A stretch of DNA of 64,000 nt from NCBI GenBank assembly GCA_905147135.1, contig LR990045.1, positions 19,568,173-19,632,172 of the forward strand, given 5' to 3'. A program made the position numbers and the translations under genes. The notes under the pieces are model-generated. The model was not told where the DNA came from and did not search any database. It saw nothing but the letters and a program-made list of their open reading frames with translations. Shown in pieces: positions 37,301 through 48,846 of the stretch. Each line of letters begins with the position of its first letter. Within the stretch, counting starts at the first letter, position 1. Source of the DNA: Blastobasis lacticolella. Lineage: Eukaryota > Arthropoda > Insecta > Lepidoptera > Blastobasidae.

Positions 37301-40300
37301 AAATAAAAAATTACACGCAGTGTAACTATCCACACTGATGGAAAAAAAGAAATGGCTGACTGCCCCTAAACCTAAAACCGCGTTCAAATTTAATCTAAAA
37401 ATTCGTTCTCGACCCACTTTATCTATTGGCGAAAACTACATAAAATCGATTGCGCATTTATGGACACAACAGACTATTTAAATATACGAGATCGTCATGA
37501 AAAATGCATTAGGATATTAGCTTTTCGCAAACTTCGCTCTATACGAAGTTTATCCCTTGGGATCCTGTAACCGGGTCAGCCCACGTGTTTATCTAGAATA
37601 TCCCGTACGAAATTTCCTCCTAATCTTAAATGATAAATAAATATACCTGCAAGAGCCGGTTTATTTGGAAGTTAATGTATCGGAAATTTCCTTTACGTAA
37701 GTTTTTTCTTTTAGCTAAGTAGATATTGAAAAGAACATTTATTATTTCCATACAATTTTACAGCAATAAATTTAGTTATAATTGTACAATTCAAAGTTGT
37801 AATGCCAATAACAAAACTGCGGTTTAAAATTTTGAATATTTAACCATATTGCAGTCCAGCAGGTATAGCTCCTACCGTTCCAGTTCCATTTATAAGTTAC
37901 ATTAGATAGGGGTATTTATGAGGTAAAAAATAAAAATACAGAAACAGAAATAGAAATGCAGGCCCATCCCATGCAACCTGTTTACGTATGACGATGTGTG
38001 TGCGTGTGTGTGTGTGTGTTTGTGTGTACGTGTGTCGTGTGTCACTCAGACCGAAGTTCTTGCTGCACTCCCCTAACAAACTGAGCCCGCCGAAGTAGAA
38101 ATATATCGACCGTACGGGAGAAGCGGGCTTCATACACATCAATAGCTCTATTGATGGGTGAGCCCAGCATAGTCCAGCAGGCGAGGCCAGCGACCTCCTA
38201 GACGCGCGCGCACATCCCCCGCACAGAACGAATCCGAGACAGCAAATCGGGACTATCCACCTCGCCGTGAAGTTCATCGTCCAGAAACCTAGTATCTGCC
38301 ATCAAGCGCCTATCTTCCAGGGAAAACATTTTGTATTTAATCAGGCACTCCTCATATCCCAATCGTTCGCACCCAGCAATGTAATTAAAATGTCTTAAGA
38401 ACGCTTTCTGTATGGACTCCAATCTACCACGGTGGTTCGCGTAAATTGGAGACCACACAGGCGACGCGTACTCAAGTACACTTCTAACATATACGTAGTA
38501 AAGAGTTTTAAATACTGCAGCCGAGTTAAGAGGCTTACACGCTCTATATATGAAGCCCAACATTTTTACTGCCCTAACAGCAATGTGCTCATATTGTGCA
38601 ATAAAAGTTAATTTGTAGTCAATAATTATACCCATATCCCGGACTTGGTATACCCTATCAATTATGCTACAGTCCAACTTATAGGAGTAGGCGTCTATAC
38701 TCCTCTGTCTAGTGAAAGAGATCGTTTGACATTTCTTGACGTTTAGCTGGACCCCATTCCGGGAACAGTACTCAGAGATTCTATCCAGGTCCTCTTGTAA
38801 CATGCAGTCTGCAGGATGCTTAATAGGCATAACAATTTTGGTATCGTCTGCATACATAAGAAACTATGCATGTCGAAAGCATTGTGCATATTTAAATAGA
38901 CAAACATTAAACACTATTTTAAATAGTATTGTGATTCTGCCGGTGAGTAAGGTCTCCAGTGCTCAATGGGATGCGGATGGGGGAACCGTGACTTTGGCAG
39001 TGGAGGGGCATTTGCCTTTCTGCTGCCAGAGCAACGTGTTATATAGGTGAGTAATGCATTATCGATGTTCTTGGTGTTGCTAATGTCTATAGGCAGCGGT
39101 GACCACTTCCTATCAGGTGGCCCGCTTGCCTGTTTGCCTACTGTATGTCATCAAAAAAGTCTTGTTATTACATTATTATTTTGACCAATAATAGGTTGGT
39201 ATGCAAACTGAGAGCTTACTTTAATTAAATGTTAATTTATTTATTTTATTTATTAAATCTTTATGCACTAAAGGTACATTGGCGGACTTAAAGCTAAAGT
39301 AGCCTTATCTACCAGTCAACCGTGACAAAAAAAATATCGAAAACAGTAGACGGTGCGGGATAAACAATACGATAAGGTGAAGGAAGGGATACTTACATCA
39401 ATAAATGCTAAATTTATACAATTTTACAAAGATACAAGAAATAGTTAAACAACAAATACATACTAAAGATAGGTACATAGGATAATACATAGGAGTAAAT
39501 AATAGGGGGAATAATGTAATTAAGGGGAATGCAGATAATGCTTGTGTACAGCCTTTATAATCAAATATTAAAATTACTAGCTTTTGCCTGCGACTTCGTC
39601 CGCGTGGAAATAGTTTTTATGACAGTTTAGCTTTTGCTTGCGTTATTATTTTAAATGACTTCATGGCAGAAAGCACGTTTCTGCCCGGTTGATAAATTAT
39701 ACGAGAATTAATCATTTTGATTGTAGATACCTACGGCTGATACTTACGGGATTTAGTATGTAGTGAAAGTGCTTCGTAAGAGGCGCTGCCATTGTAGCAC
39801 CAAATTAAATATCTGTTTTTTATAGATTCAGATATAACACAGTGCGTAAACAGTCTCAAACGTTTGTAACCAGTATTGCAATGTCAGTTTCATAACGCTT
39901 GCAAAATATTTCATCATCACAGCATAACAATCCACTGCAGGACTTAGGGCCTCTTCCTAGAAAGGGGAGGTTATAGCCATAATATCCAAGCTTAGTAGGC
40001 GGGTTAAATATGACAATGGAAATCGTCGCTGCCCATTTTCCAACCTACGGAGACTCTAGATCTTTTGCCTTGAAGACATTAGTCGCCTTGTATAACACCC
40101 AATAGTGTAAGGGGTTGGTGCTATTCCACTCTGCCGGACACCACACAAAAATATATATTTTACCATTATCCGTTTTTACAATACCGATTTTAATGAAACA
40201 AACCTAAGAAATCGGTCCATCTGTTTGGGTACGATGCTACAGACAGTCACACAAACCCATAGATACATAAGTGAAACTTATAACACCCGTCTTTTTTCTT

Positions 40301-43300
40301 CAGGGGTTAAAAATTGGGAGATAATTTTCCTCCTCTATCGCCGATTACCAAATGAGAAATTTTTAACTTTCATTTCATAGATAGCTACGAAAAAAAAAAG
40401 AATCTTGTCCTTCCGGAGCCGGCTACCAAATAGATCAGTTATAAAACGCAGAATCAGTCTTAAAATGTATAGGAGAGATGGCCACTAGCAATTGTTGAAT
40501 CAAACATACAATTTTTAATAAATTTTGAGCTTATGATATAGACCGGTACATGCTTTCGACGTTTGCGTCAGAAATCCGGCAAAAAATATAACATAAAATA
40601 TTTAAACAGTATAATTATATATTACCCTAAAAAGTTTCATATTTGCTAGAAAATTACACACTTTTTATCATAGAAATAAGTACCCTTTTATAGTTTTACT
40701 CGTATTTGTCCTGAATATCGATTAGGTGTCACCACTAGGACAGTGGCATCTGAACTAGCATCTCTCATGCTGCCATCTCTTAGAAAAAGTTAACATTATT
40801 TTGATTGGCCGGTCGAAAGAGAGATAGTTCTCTATGGCCATCTATCCTCTAAAAGTTAAAATTATTTCGATTGGCCATCTATTCTCTATGACCATCTATC
40901 CTCTAATTACCCTAACATTATTACGTATACTTCCAGAAACGCAAGACGCCATGGCGTCACATCCTCACTTCCAAAGCGGTGTGGGGGCTGGTGGCCACCC
41001 ACGCTGGCAGCGCTGTTTCCTACCTGTTGATCCTCACGCAAATTCCTCTGTACATGGATAAGATTCTCGGAGTGGATATCAAGAGGGTAAGGATGATATT
41101 GAAATTTATTTTTTTGGGTTGAGGCATGGTTAAGGTCCAGGTTGTGTCGTGGATTACAGGACTTTGGCTACTCCCATGACACCTACATCAGGCAATGCAA
41201 GGGTTAAGTGGGTACATCGGCGACTGTTGGGAGTCCCACACATGCCCTCCCTCTCCCCTTACGGAGGGTATCGTGCGTAATGCATTCCCAGCGTAAAAAC
41301 AAGGTTCGGGTCCAGGTTGCTGAGAATTCCGTGGACGGGCAAGAGTACAAATGCATCAATCTAGGATTCCAGATTTTTCATTTTGCAATTAACTATATGG
41401 GGTCACTTGCAAAATCAGTAACGTAAAATGATATAACATTATACTTTATAAGTCTGTAACTATAGAACCTACGGGACTAATTTCAATACCATTATTAATA
41501 CAAGCATTACTACTTTAAAGTGTAATTGTGTAATTTCTTTTCAGAACGGTGTGTTTTCGTCTCTCCCATACATTTGTATGTACGTATTGACACTAATGTT
41601 TGGCAGTTTGTCTGACTTCTGCATCAACAGGAGAGTTATGTCCATCGTTAACATTCGCCGTGTGGCCAACAGCATTGGTAAGATTATATAAACATACGTA
41701 CTTTAATTTTTGAAACTAAGATAATGTGTAATAGCTATATAGGTTAGTAAAAATATTAGAAAGTTATCTAACTTCATGGTTGGGTACCTGAATAAAAATG
41801 GTTAAGTAGAGCGGCCCTCTTGGATAAAATGCGTGCCACACGTCAGCTTGTCAAGCAATTTGACTGTCATAAACAAATTTGTACACAAATGTTTCCGTTT
41901 ATTTATTTATACAGTTTTATAGCAATAAAATGTAGTTATGATTGTACAATTCAAAGTTGTAATGCCAATAACTAAACTGCGGTTTAAAATTTTGAATATC
42001 AAACCATTGCAGTCCAGCAGGTATAGCTCCTACCGTTCCATTTATGAGTTACATTAGATAGGGGTATTCTTCTTCTTCTTATCGTGTCATATTGTCATAT
42101 GTCATAGGGGTATTTATGAGGTAAAAGATAAAAATACAGAAACAGAAACAGTTTATTTATTTGTAAAATAATTTTATATTTTGTGTTAAACGTTTTGTTA
42201 TTTTATTATATTAGTCTCGTGGTCGTGTAATGTGTGTAGAGGTGTATAAAATATGTGTTAAAGATTCTTGTTAAATGAGCTTTTTTAAAATACCTATCTC
42301 GATACTGGCAAGTTTTTTTTGCGCGTGACAATTGTAGCTCACTGTCACCTTCAGGGCTGTTTTTATACTAGAGCAAAAGACAAGCGGGCCACCTGATGGA
42401 AAGTAGTCACCGCCGCCTCAGCAACACCAGGGGCGCTACCAATACGTTACCCGACTCTAAGGGGACCTCTAATATACCTCTTGAACGATCTCATGTCATA
42501 GTCTAAAGAAAATACTGTGGCTGGGAGCTCATTCCACATCCAAATCGTACGACCGAGAAACTCTCTTTCGAATCTTCGCGTTGACACCACTAGAGGGTCT
42601 ACGTAATGGGGATGAATAGTACTAGATCAAATAGTTCCCCAGAACACTCCCTAGTGTACAGCAGGTAGAACACACACAAGGAGCCAAAGTTCCAAGAGGA
42701 GCCAAGTCAGCCAGTGGTTCTTACTGGCTTGTTAGTATGATCGGTGATCGAATCAGTAATGAGGAGCTTCGCAAGCAAACTAAGGTCACCGACGTAGCCC
42801 AAAGGATTGCTCGCAAAACAGAAGGCCGTAGGGGACAGCAAAGTTTTCGAGTGGCGACCACGTACCGGAAGAAGCACAGTAAGAAGGCCTCCTACAAGGT
42901 AGATCAACGACCTGGTAAAGATCGCAGGTACCAGTTGGGTGCGTAAGGCAAAGGTCCGGCCTTTGTGGAGATCTCTGGGGGAGGCCTATAGTAGTGGGCG
43001 TGTTCCACCGAATATGATGAAAATGATTTACCTATAACTTTATTTTCTTCAGGTATGGTATTACCAGCCATTCTGCTTGTGGCGTTTTCGTACGTCCATA
43101 GCACACTAATAGCGGTCATCTTGCTAATTTGCTGTGTGGGACTGCATTCCGGAATACACGTCGGATTTCATGTTAGTAATGTATTATAATCATCTTGGCT
43201 TCAATATCACAGTTGTGCTCCAATGGTCCAGGATTTGGCAGATCAGGTAATTACAGTGGAGCGACTGCCGTCTGACTTCCCAGACGTCTTAAAAATTTAG

Positions 43301-46300
43301 TTCCAATAAACCCTTTTTAGGGAAACCTCACTAGATGGGATCACGGATGTACATTCTGTTGCCTGAATGTTTCCCCTCATTGTAAGAACATCGTTTAGTG
43401 TTCAACCAAGAAAACATCTGACAAAAAGTCATTGATATATGGCGGCACTGGAGTTCGAACTCGATACTTGTCGATAACAAGTCCGACCCGCTATTCACCG
43501 ATGCTAAGGTTTTAAGTGAGCAGTAACTTTACCGATGATAGTACTTTACTGAGGAGTCCCCCTGGATGGGTACCGCAGTATTATCGACACAGCGTCCCAA
43601 CCATAGGGTTAAATTTCATGTCTTGCAGAATATATGCTAACTCATGCAGTTAATTAATTAAATAATTAGTGTAAAATATCTATTGCTACTTTTAACTTTT
43701 AGTGTATTTATTATTATTATTTATTTAATTTTTTATAAATTTGATTGTGGTTGAATAAGCTTTTGTGTAATCTTTACTTGTAAGTAATCTTCCTGCACCG
43801 CATACCTTCTGTCAATTGTTATCTCTCCTGGTAGACTGGTAGATAATACTATTTTAGCTTTAAGTCTGCCAATGTACTGTTTGTGCATGAAGTATAAATA
43901 AATAAATAAATAAATAAAATATTCACAAACAATATTTGTGTAAATAAAGTAATGTTACTATACATCCTGACAGTGCTCGTCTGCTAAGTGAACGCAGTGA
44001 CATAGTTCAACGCGTTTAATATGGCTCTATGATTGATCAGTTTCGTTCACTTTTTCCACTTAAGTATTTCATTTCTTAACTGGTTATGGATGTTTAAAAT
44101 CACATTTTGGCTGGTAATTGGAACTATATGTATCTACGGACTCCGTCAAAGCCCATGCAGATGTCAGCTTTAATATAAGTCCTACTTATAACTACAGTGT
44201 TTTTCATTAGTAAAACCTTTATTTTAGTCATTAGGCTACAGGATAATAACAGAGTGTGAGTATGTGTCCAAAATCCCAGTGAAATATATGGACAACGATG
44301 ATGATGAAGTATCCAAGGCTGATATTTGTGTAGGAGTTTACTAGAATATATATTATCTAAGATAACGTATGATTCTAGTGGACATCATTTAATCAAACAA
44401 ATGTTTTAAAGATATTAGGTATATTGTAATAAGCAATATAATCCATTATAAAATGAGGTATTTATTTATACAACATTAGCTGAATTAAACAAGATTTTAT
44501 AATACAAACAAAGTACCATAGGCAAACCACATTTATACAAAATTCTCACCAAATGTTAAGACACAATTATCGATCACATAATTCAATATTTATCCTTTAA
44601 AATGGGACAGTAGTATTACGTATGATTCAATAAATAAACAATTATATAAATCAATTAACCAATACAAAATATAAAGCAACAATAATACAATGCAAGTTTG
44701 TACTTAACTCTGTACCGGCTCTGGAGCAAAAGTACCACCCAGTCTTTTGACTGGACCTTTATACTACCTTCTAGCCGGAAATGTCATTTTCTATTCTCAT
44801 TTCCGGTCTCCTAAATTTACTGATAGATTGATTAGATGTTAATTTAATGTATTACAATACTTTGAACATTATTATAAATTTATTACATAATTAATTAAGG
44901 AAGTTTCTCATAAACAGTACTTAACTGATCAAAGACAAACAATCGTTCAGAAACACCAACCACACTTCGTTCTGAAGTTGGTGAAATGTTTACAAAAGTA
45001 TTTTGAAATATTAATTATTATTAATCACGATATTTAATACCAATTAAAACATACTAAAATATCTTATATCTAACACAGACGTACGTGATTTTTGCAGAAT
45101 GTTAATGCTATTTTGATTTCTATTTCACCGTGTCGCACCCTCATAGTCGGAGCACTGCACCCGCGTAGTCACTGCGTCCTGTGCGCGCCAATTTTCTTGG
45201 TTAATTGCATGTTTTCTGTCCGGTTACTACGCGGTGACTGTGCGGGCGTGACGCGTACGCGATTTTTGTTCGGTTTGTCTTCTATCAATTTGCTTGCTAT
45301 TCGACTCTTATTTCTTTATTTCAGATCAACCAAATAGATTTAGCGCCTAACTTTGCCGGGTCCATCATGTCGCTCGGCAACATGGTCGGCAGCTTGTCCA
45401 GTCTTATGGGCCCCGTCTTGGTTTCCAATATAATTGGCGACGATGTGGTAAGATTTAAAAATCGTAGTTTTTTGAAGGATGTTCATAAAGTAAGCATTAC
45501 TGCGAAGATTTTTGAAGTTTCTTGAGCGTTGGTGACAGAAAATGGTAGACCCGGGTCTCCTAACTGAGTAAACATTGCCGGAATAAAGTAATATTTCAGT
45601 TAAGTTGTGGTGACCATATGCGTGAAATATGTCTGTAAAGATTTCCTCCAAGTGTTAAAAATCCTGTCCACAAGGATTTGGGACCAAAGTGTAACTGTAA
45701 TTTGTTGTCAAATTCTTAAAGTATCTTAGTATACTTACTTTATGACCATCCCTAGGAGTTATTTGTTTATTCTCTCGTAAACAACTTGGTGCAAGCGAGG
45801 TCTAAAAAACTTTTCGTGAATCACTTCATGACATAGGGGAACACGGTATTAAATGTTATATAGTTTAAGAAGTGGTCCAAAAATACGTATGTATATAGAA
45901 AAATGTTTATTTGAATAACCCTTTAAAGTCTTAGGACTGTCAATGATCATCAACTTCTTCCGGGCTTCTGCCGGGGTCCGTTTTCCTACTATTTTTTTCT
46001 TTACTTCGCTTGGTCTTCAGTATCCTTACATCATCCGGGTAAGGTAACACGATCCGGGATCTTCCTTATGCTTATGTCATCCTTATGTCGTTGATCTTCC
46101 AGCACGGCTAAGTACTGGAACACGTTGCCTGCGAGTGTGTTGGCTGATCATTATAATCTGGACGCGTTTAAGGTTAGAGTGAATAGGCTGTTCCTAGACA
46201 GGCATGCTCCATCTTAGGCCGCATCGTCACTTACCACCAGGTGAGATGGCGGTCAAATGCCTGGCTTGTCTAGTATAATTAATAAAGTCATAGACCATTG

Positions 46301-47686
46301 CGTCTCGTCCTTACGCTGAACCGCTTTTCTGAAACCTGTTCCCACGTACCCATGGGATTTACGCGGCATGTAGCCAAGCCATCGCAGGCGAACCTTTTCA
46401 ATCTTCTCCGCAATGTCTCTCATGCCAAGGCTGCCACGCATGTACTTGTTCCGGACTCGGTCGAGTCATGCAACACAGCGCATCCGCCGCAGCCTTTTCA
46501 TTTCTTTGGTATTAAAGACTGACAATGATATTTCCCGTAATTTCTTAACTTTACCTGAGTAGTTCAGTTGGTTAAAATGCTGGTCTACCACGCAGAGGTC
46601 CCGGGTTCAATTCACAGAAATTTAAATGATGAATTTTAATTTCTATTACGGGTCTGGGTGTAGTATGTTTAATACGTAAAACATAGTATATAAGTAATTT
46701 ATCAGTTATTTAACACCCATAACACAAGCTTTGCTTATTTTTGGTGCCAGATGGCGCTATATTAGTTTGTCCAAGCATATTTATTTATTTATAAAAGACT
46801 TTCTTTCACAGACAAATCAGCACAAATGGCAGATCCTATTCATAATTGTGGCCAGCGTGATGTTTCTCACCAACATTGCCTTCGTAGTCTTCGCGAAAGG
46901 TGTTGTGCAGCCTTGGAACTTCTATGGAGATGAAGGTCGGTATAAAACATTGAGGTATACCATAATATTAGAATAACAATTTCAAAATTTATTAAAATAA
47001 CTACCTTAGTGCTACTAAATATCGGCGGTACGGCAGATGTATGAAGAAAACCTGAGAATAGAAAATGGTAAAATTACGATGAGAACTAAAAACCATAGGA
47101 CTTTTGTACTGTCTCTTTCTCACAAAGTGTAATAAACCCTACAAACCAATCTCACACAGTAAAGAAGTCACAGTTGTAGACAAAAAACTAAATTTCAAAA
47201 TGGCAACACTTAATTTCAATTTTAGCCGGGGGTCAGATATGTTTCTGGCAGTGTAACGTATTTTAATGACGACAAAACCGTAAAAATTTTTGATTTGTTA
47301 GAATAATTTTCCAAAATCGTTGAATTAAAATCTTGATGTCAATGTTCCGGTTGTGCTCTCGCACATGTGGGCCCGTGGTCAGGCTTGACCATGATCCAAG
47401 ATTTGGCAAATCAGATCATTGCAATGTAGCGACTGCAATCTGACCTCTGTAACCCTGCTACCAGGGGAACCTGACTATATTGGATCATGATTACACATTC
47501 AGTCGCCTGAATGTGCAGGTTTCATCACGATGTTTGCCCTCACCGTAAGAGCATCAGTTACCATTAAACTGATGTACATAACTCAAAAAAGAGTCAGTCA
47601 CCTCTCGCTTATTTGTTTCAGATGAAGAAAACGAAACATACTCCTTGAACGAGAAGAACAGAGCGCCGGCAGAAAAAGCACGATGA
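31306..47686 (+). CDS. SLC17-type major facilitator anion transporter, gene B (541 aa, 11 exons)
   Basis: Exons: 31306-31360, 31451-31764, 32066-32245, 32991-33129, 36741-36964, 40937-41086, 41545-41677, 43053-43171, 45325-45447, 46812-46935, 47622-47686. All GT-AG, phases consistent, 542 codons with the stop. The start follows an in-frame TAA at 31276. Landmarks: GFGVRHTQ, segment 1 with Arg50 (WMRAHLSVSIVAM), MAQRYGGKRP, segment 4 with VRLVQGMTQAAFYPSIH, WAPLSERGR, STPHDH, the NGVFSSLPYICMY segment after the central loop, and IDLAPNFAGSIMSLGN near segment 10-11, all typical of SLC17. Exon 2 carries an inserted hydrophilic loop (about residues 61-121) with seven N-X-S/T sequons. It keeps the family Arg (193) and His (208) in segment 4; Gln200 stands at the VGLUT2 Glu191 position. 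Likely an anion or phosphate carrier; substrate unknown. Exons 10 and 11 are duplicated downstream. Confidence 0.93.
32246..32990 (+). other. Gene B intron 3
   Basis: Holds a diverged repeat related to SINE C/N (about 32345-32450) and a LINE tail (about 32840-32975) with GACCGGCCATTGTGGAGATC followed by ATGATGATG just before the exon 4 acceptor. Confidence 0.55.
34420..34745 (+). mobile_element. SINE family C (full-length)
   Basis: Runs from GGTAGGGCATAGCGGGGTAT and CTCGTTCGAATTGGAGCCGC through GCCGGTGAGTAAGGTTTCC to TTTGCCTACCGTAAGATAT and an A-rich tail. Nearly identical to the reverse-strand copy 58736-59062. Confidence 0.85.
34975..35180 (+). mobile_element. Family D retroposon, 3' part
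   Basis: Contains TTCATCAAAATCGGTGCAGT, GTGAAAGCGTAACAGACAGA and ends CATTTATAATATTAGTAGAG. Confidence 0.75.
35520..35770 (+). mobile_element. SINE family B, lacking the tRNA-like head
   Basis: Body motifs TTGAGTTACATACATTAGC, CATTCAGGCGACTGCATGTG and ATGATCCAATCTGGTCAGGG, ending ATTGACGCCAGGATGATT. Confidence 0.75.
37735..38866 (-). pseudogene. Jockey/CR1-type LINE, reverse transcriptase C-terminal part and 3' UTR
   Basis: Minus-strand ORF 38857-38198 (219 codons) opens with the polymerase active-site motif FLMYADD (first residues before the ORF Met) and continues TKIVMPIKHPADC, NVKKCQTISFTRQRS, YASPVWSPIYANHRGRLESI and AFLRHFNYIAG, the palm/thumb signature of Jockey- and CR1-like LINEs. 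The ORF is open but lacks the endonuclease and most of the polymerase, i.e. 5'-truncated. The 3' UTR includes a (GT)n tract near 37997-38030. A second copy of the 3' UTR is at 41886-42150. Confidence 0.88.
38905..39155 (+). mobile_element. SINE family C, 5'-truncated
   Basis: Contains GATTCTGCCGGTGAGTAAGG to GCTTGCCTGTTTGCCTACTG. It begins just beyond the truncated LINE at 38866. Confidence 0.8.
39911..40146 (+). mobile_element. Repeat family A
   Basis: TCATCATCACAGCATAACAA head, GAGACTCTAGATCTTTTGCC, end TCTGCCGGACACCACAC. Confidence 0.8.
41678..43052 (+). other. Gene B intron 7
   Basis: Jockey-type LINE 3' UTR (41886-42150, minus) with a 35-bp insertion, repeat N (42366-42630), and an RTE-type LINE C-terminal fragment (42737-43025) ending 27 bases before exon 8. 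Confidence 0.7.
42737..43025 (+). pseudogene. RTE-like LINE polyprotein, C-terminal fragment
   Basis: The plus-strand frame reads MIGDRISNEELRKQTKVTDV, AQRIARKTEGRRG and later YKVDQRPGKDRRYQLGA; this matches the RISNEELRKRTGVTDVAQRI / HIARRTDGRWG / RSLGEAY block of RTE-type LINEs. It contains frame breaks and ends near a GAATATGATGAA tail. Confidence 0.75.
43172..45324 (+). other. Gene B intron 8
   Basis: SINE B minus-strand copy (43186-43505) begins 15 bases after exon 8. A retroelement tail with (AAAT)n occurs near 43860-43920 (AATGTACTGTTTGTGCATGA). 44000-45320 is mostly unrecognised; CCGGAAATG and CATTTCCGG form a small stem near 44775-44805. Confidence 0.6.
45448..46811 (+). other. Gene B intron 9
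   Basis: Holds an RTE LINE fragment (45945-46510, minus) split by a family L LINE tail (about 46040-46275, plus), then a tRNA-derived SINE M (46553-46800). The SINE M tail (GCATATTTATTTATTTAT) ends about 20 bases before the exon 10 acceptor. The left edge of the 2,736-bp duplication (46751) falls inside SINE M. Confidence 0.7.
46553..46800 (+). mobile_element. tRNA-derived SINE, family M
   Basis: A box-like TAGTTCAGTTGGTTAAAATG and B box GGTTCAATTC, then body, GCTTTGCTTATTTTGGTGCC and a (TTTA)n tail. The relative at 54890-55015 (minus) has the head (GGTTCGAATACTG), and 54225-54345 (plus) has the tail. Confidence 0.7.
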
Positions 47687-47934
47687 CATCACTTGTTTGC
47701 TCTTATTTTAAGAAAATCTAGAGAGATTAGTTGTAAGAAACTAAGTAAATAACATTTAGTCTTTTCTGTATAACAATTCCGCACACTCACCCTATACCTA
47801 CAAACAATACCTTCTCGCTAAATGTTGGCGTATTCTACCAAATCCTGAATTTTTAAGTTAATCATAGAAGCAAGCGGGCCACGTGATGTGGTCAATGTTG
47901 TGTATGGACAGTAGCGTTGCCCACCTAGGAGTGT

Positions 47935-48180
47935 TCAGGGCGTTTCGACCCGGCCTGGTTTTGGGCCACGGGCTAAAACGACTGATGCATTAAATTTAAT
48001 ATTTTTGATCAGGCGTTTGGGCCCACAGTTACAAATGTCCTTAGAAATGGTTTTAGGACAATCTAGGAAACCATTTTTTAGAATTTTTAACTGCGGGCCC
48101 AAACACCTGAGGAAAAATAATAATTTAATTATCAGGCGTTTCGGCCCGCGGGCCAAAATCAGACTGGTTGAAATGCCCGA
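47935..48180. mobile_element. Composite MITE, GGCCCG family, 246 bp (repeated at 50671-50916)
   Basis: Outer ends TCAGGGCGTTTCGACCCGGC and (complement of) GTTGAAATGCCCGA. An inner pair, TCAGGCGTTTGGGCCCACAG (48009) and CGGGCCCAAACACCTGA, forms a second palindrome, and a further TCAGGCGTTTCGGCCCGCGG lies at 48132. Related to 22823-22968. Confidence 0.75.
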
Positions 48181-48846
48181 AGACAAATCCAGGGACAGGT
48201 TGCTGCAGCAATGTAAATGCTACACCCTCAGCCAAAGCCAGGGTGCCACGGAGTACTGGAGACCTTACTCACGGACAGGACAGATTGGCTGCGGTATTCT
48301 GTAAGGTGGAAGATTCCCAAGTCGGGAGGCTTGGGATGCTCTACAATTTCTATTTTACCCAGGTCTTAGGCCTAAACATAACGGTAACCTACCCTACACC
48401 TCATCTACACCTCCCTTATATTTCTCCTACACCGCCCCTACACCTACCCTTCAACTGGGTACGAATGGGAATTTCATTTCCAGTAGATTTTGTTCCCAAT
48501 CGTACTCGTACTCGTACCAATGGCTTACGATGCGAGCTTGTCGGAGACAGGGCGAAGTGGAGATCTGAGAGCAGACCGCTAGTATGATGATAATGAAGAC
48601 CAGGTTTTATGTCCATGCTCAGTCATTATTTGTTTAGATACTGACGTATAGTATGTTAGAGGCATGTCAGTATTATAGCGTTCAGACATTCGACCCTTGG
48701 CGGACCATAGCCCTTCGCGTGCCGCGCGGGGACAACCGGGACATTACACCAAGATGATGATGACGATACTCGAAAGGATCGATAGTGTAATTCGTAGCCC
48801 TTATGGGAGACGGGTGTGAGAGTGTGTCTATAATAATTTTATAAAT

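Larger units (their letters stand above)
36965..40936 (+). other. Gene B intron 5
   Basis: Family E (37140-37298), LINE remnant with reverse transcriptase (37735-38866, minus), SINE C (38905-39155), family D 5' fragment (39576-39612), family A (39911-40146), and a diverged direct repeat (about 40789-40914) just before exon 6. Confidence 0.7.

Noticed and set aside
37897..38277. 126-codon minus-strand ORF with THTHT repeats
   Set aside because: Lies in the LINE 3' UTR and its (GT)n tract, out of frame with the reverse transcriptase.
48168..48587. 139-codon ORF (and its exact copy at 50904-51323)
   Set aside because: Made of MITE and SINE C fragments plus low-complexity CTACACCT repeats; no conserved domain.
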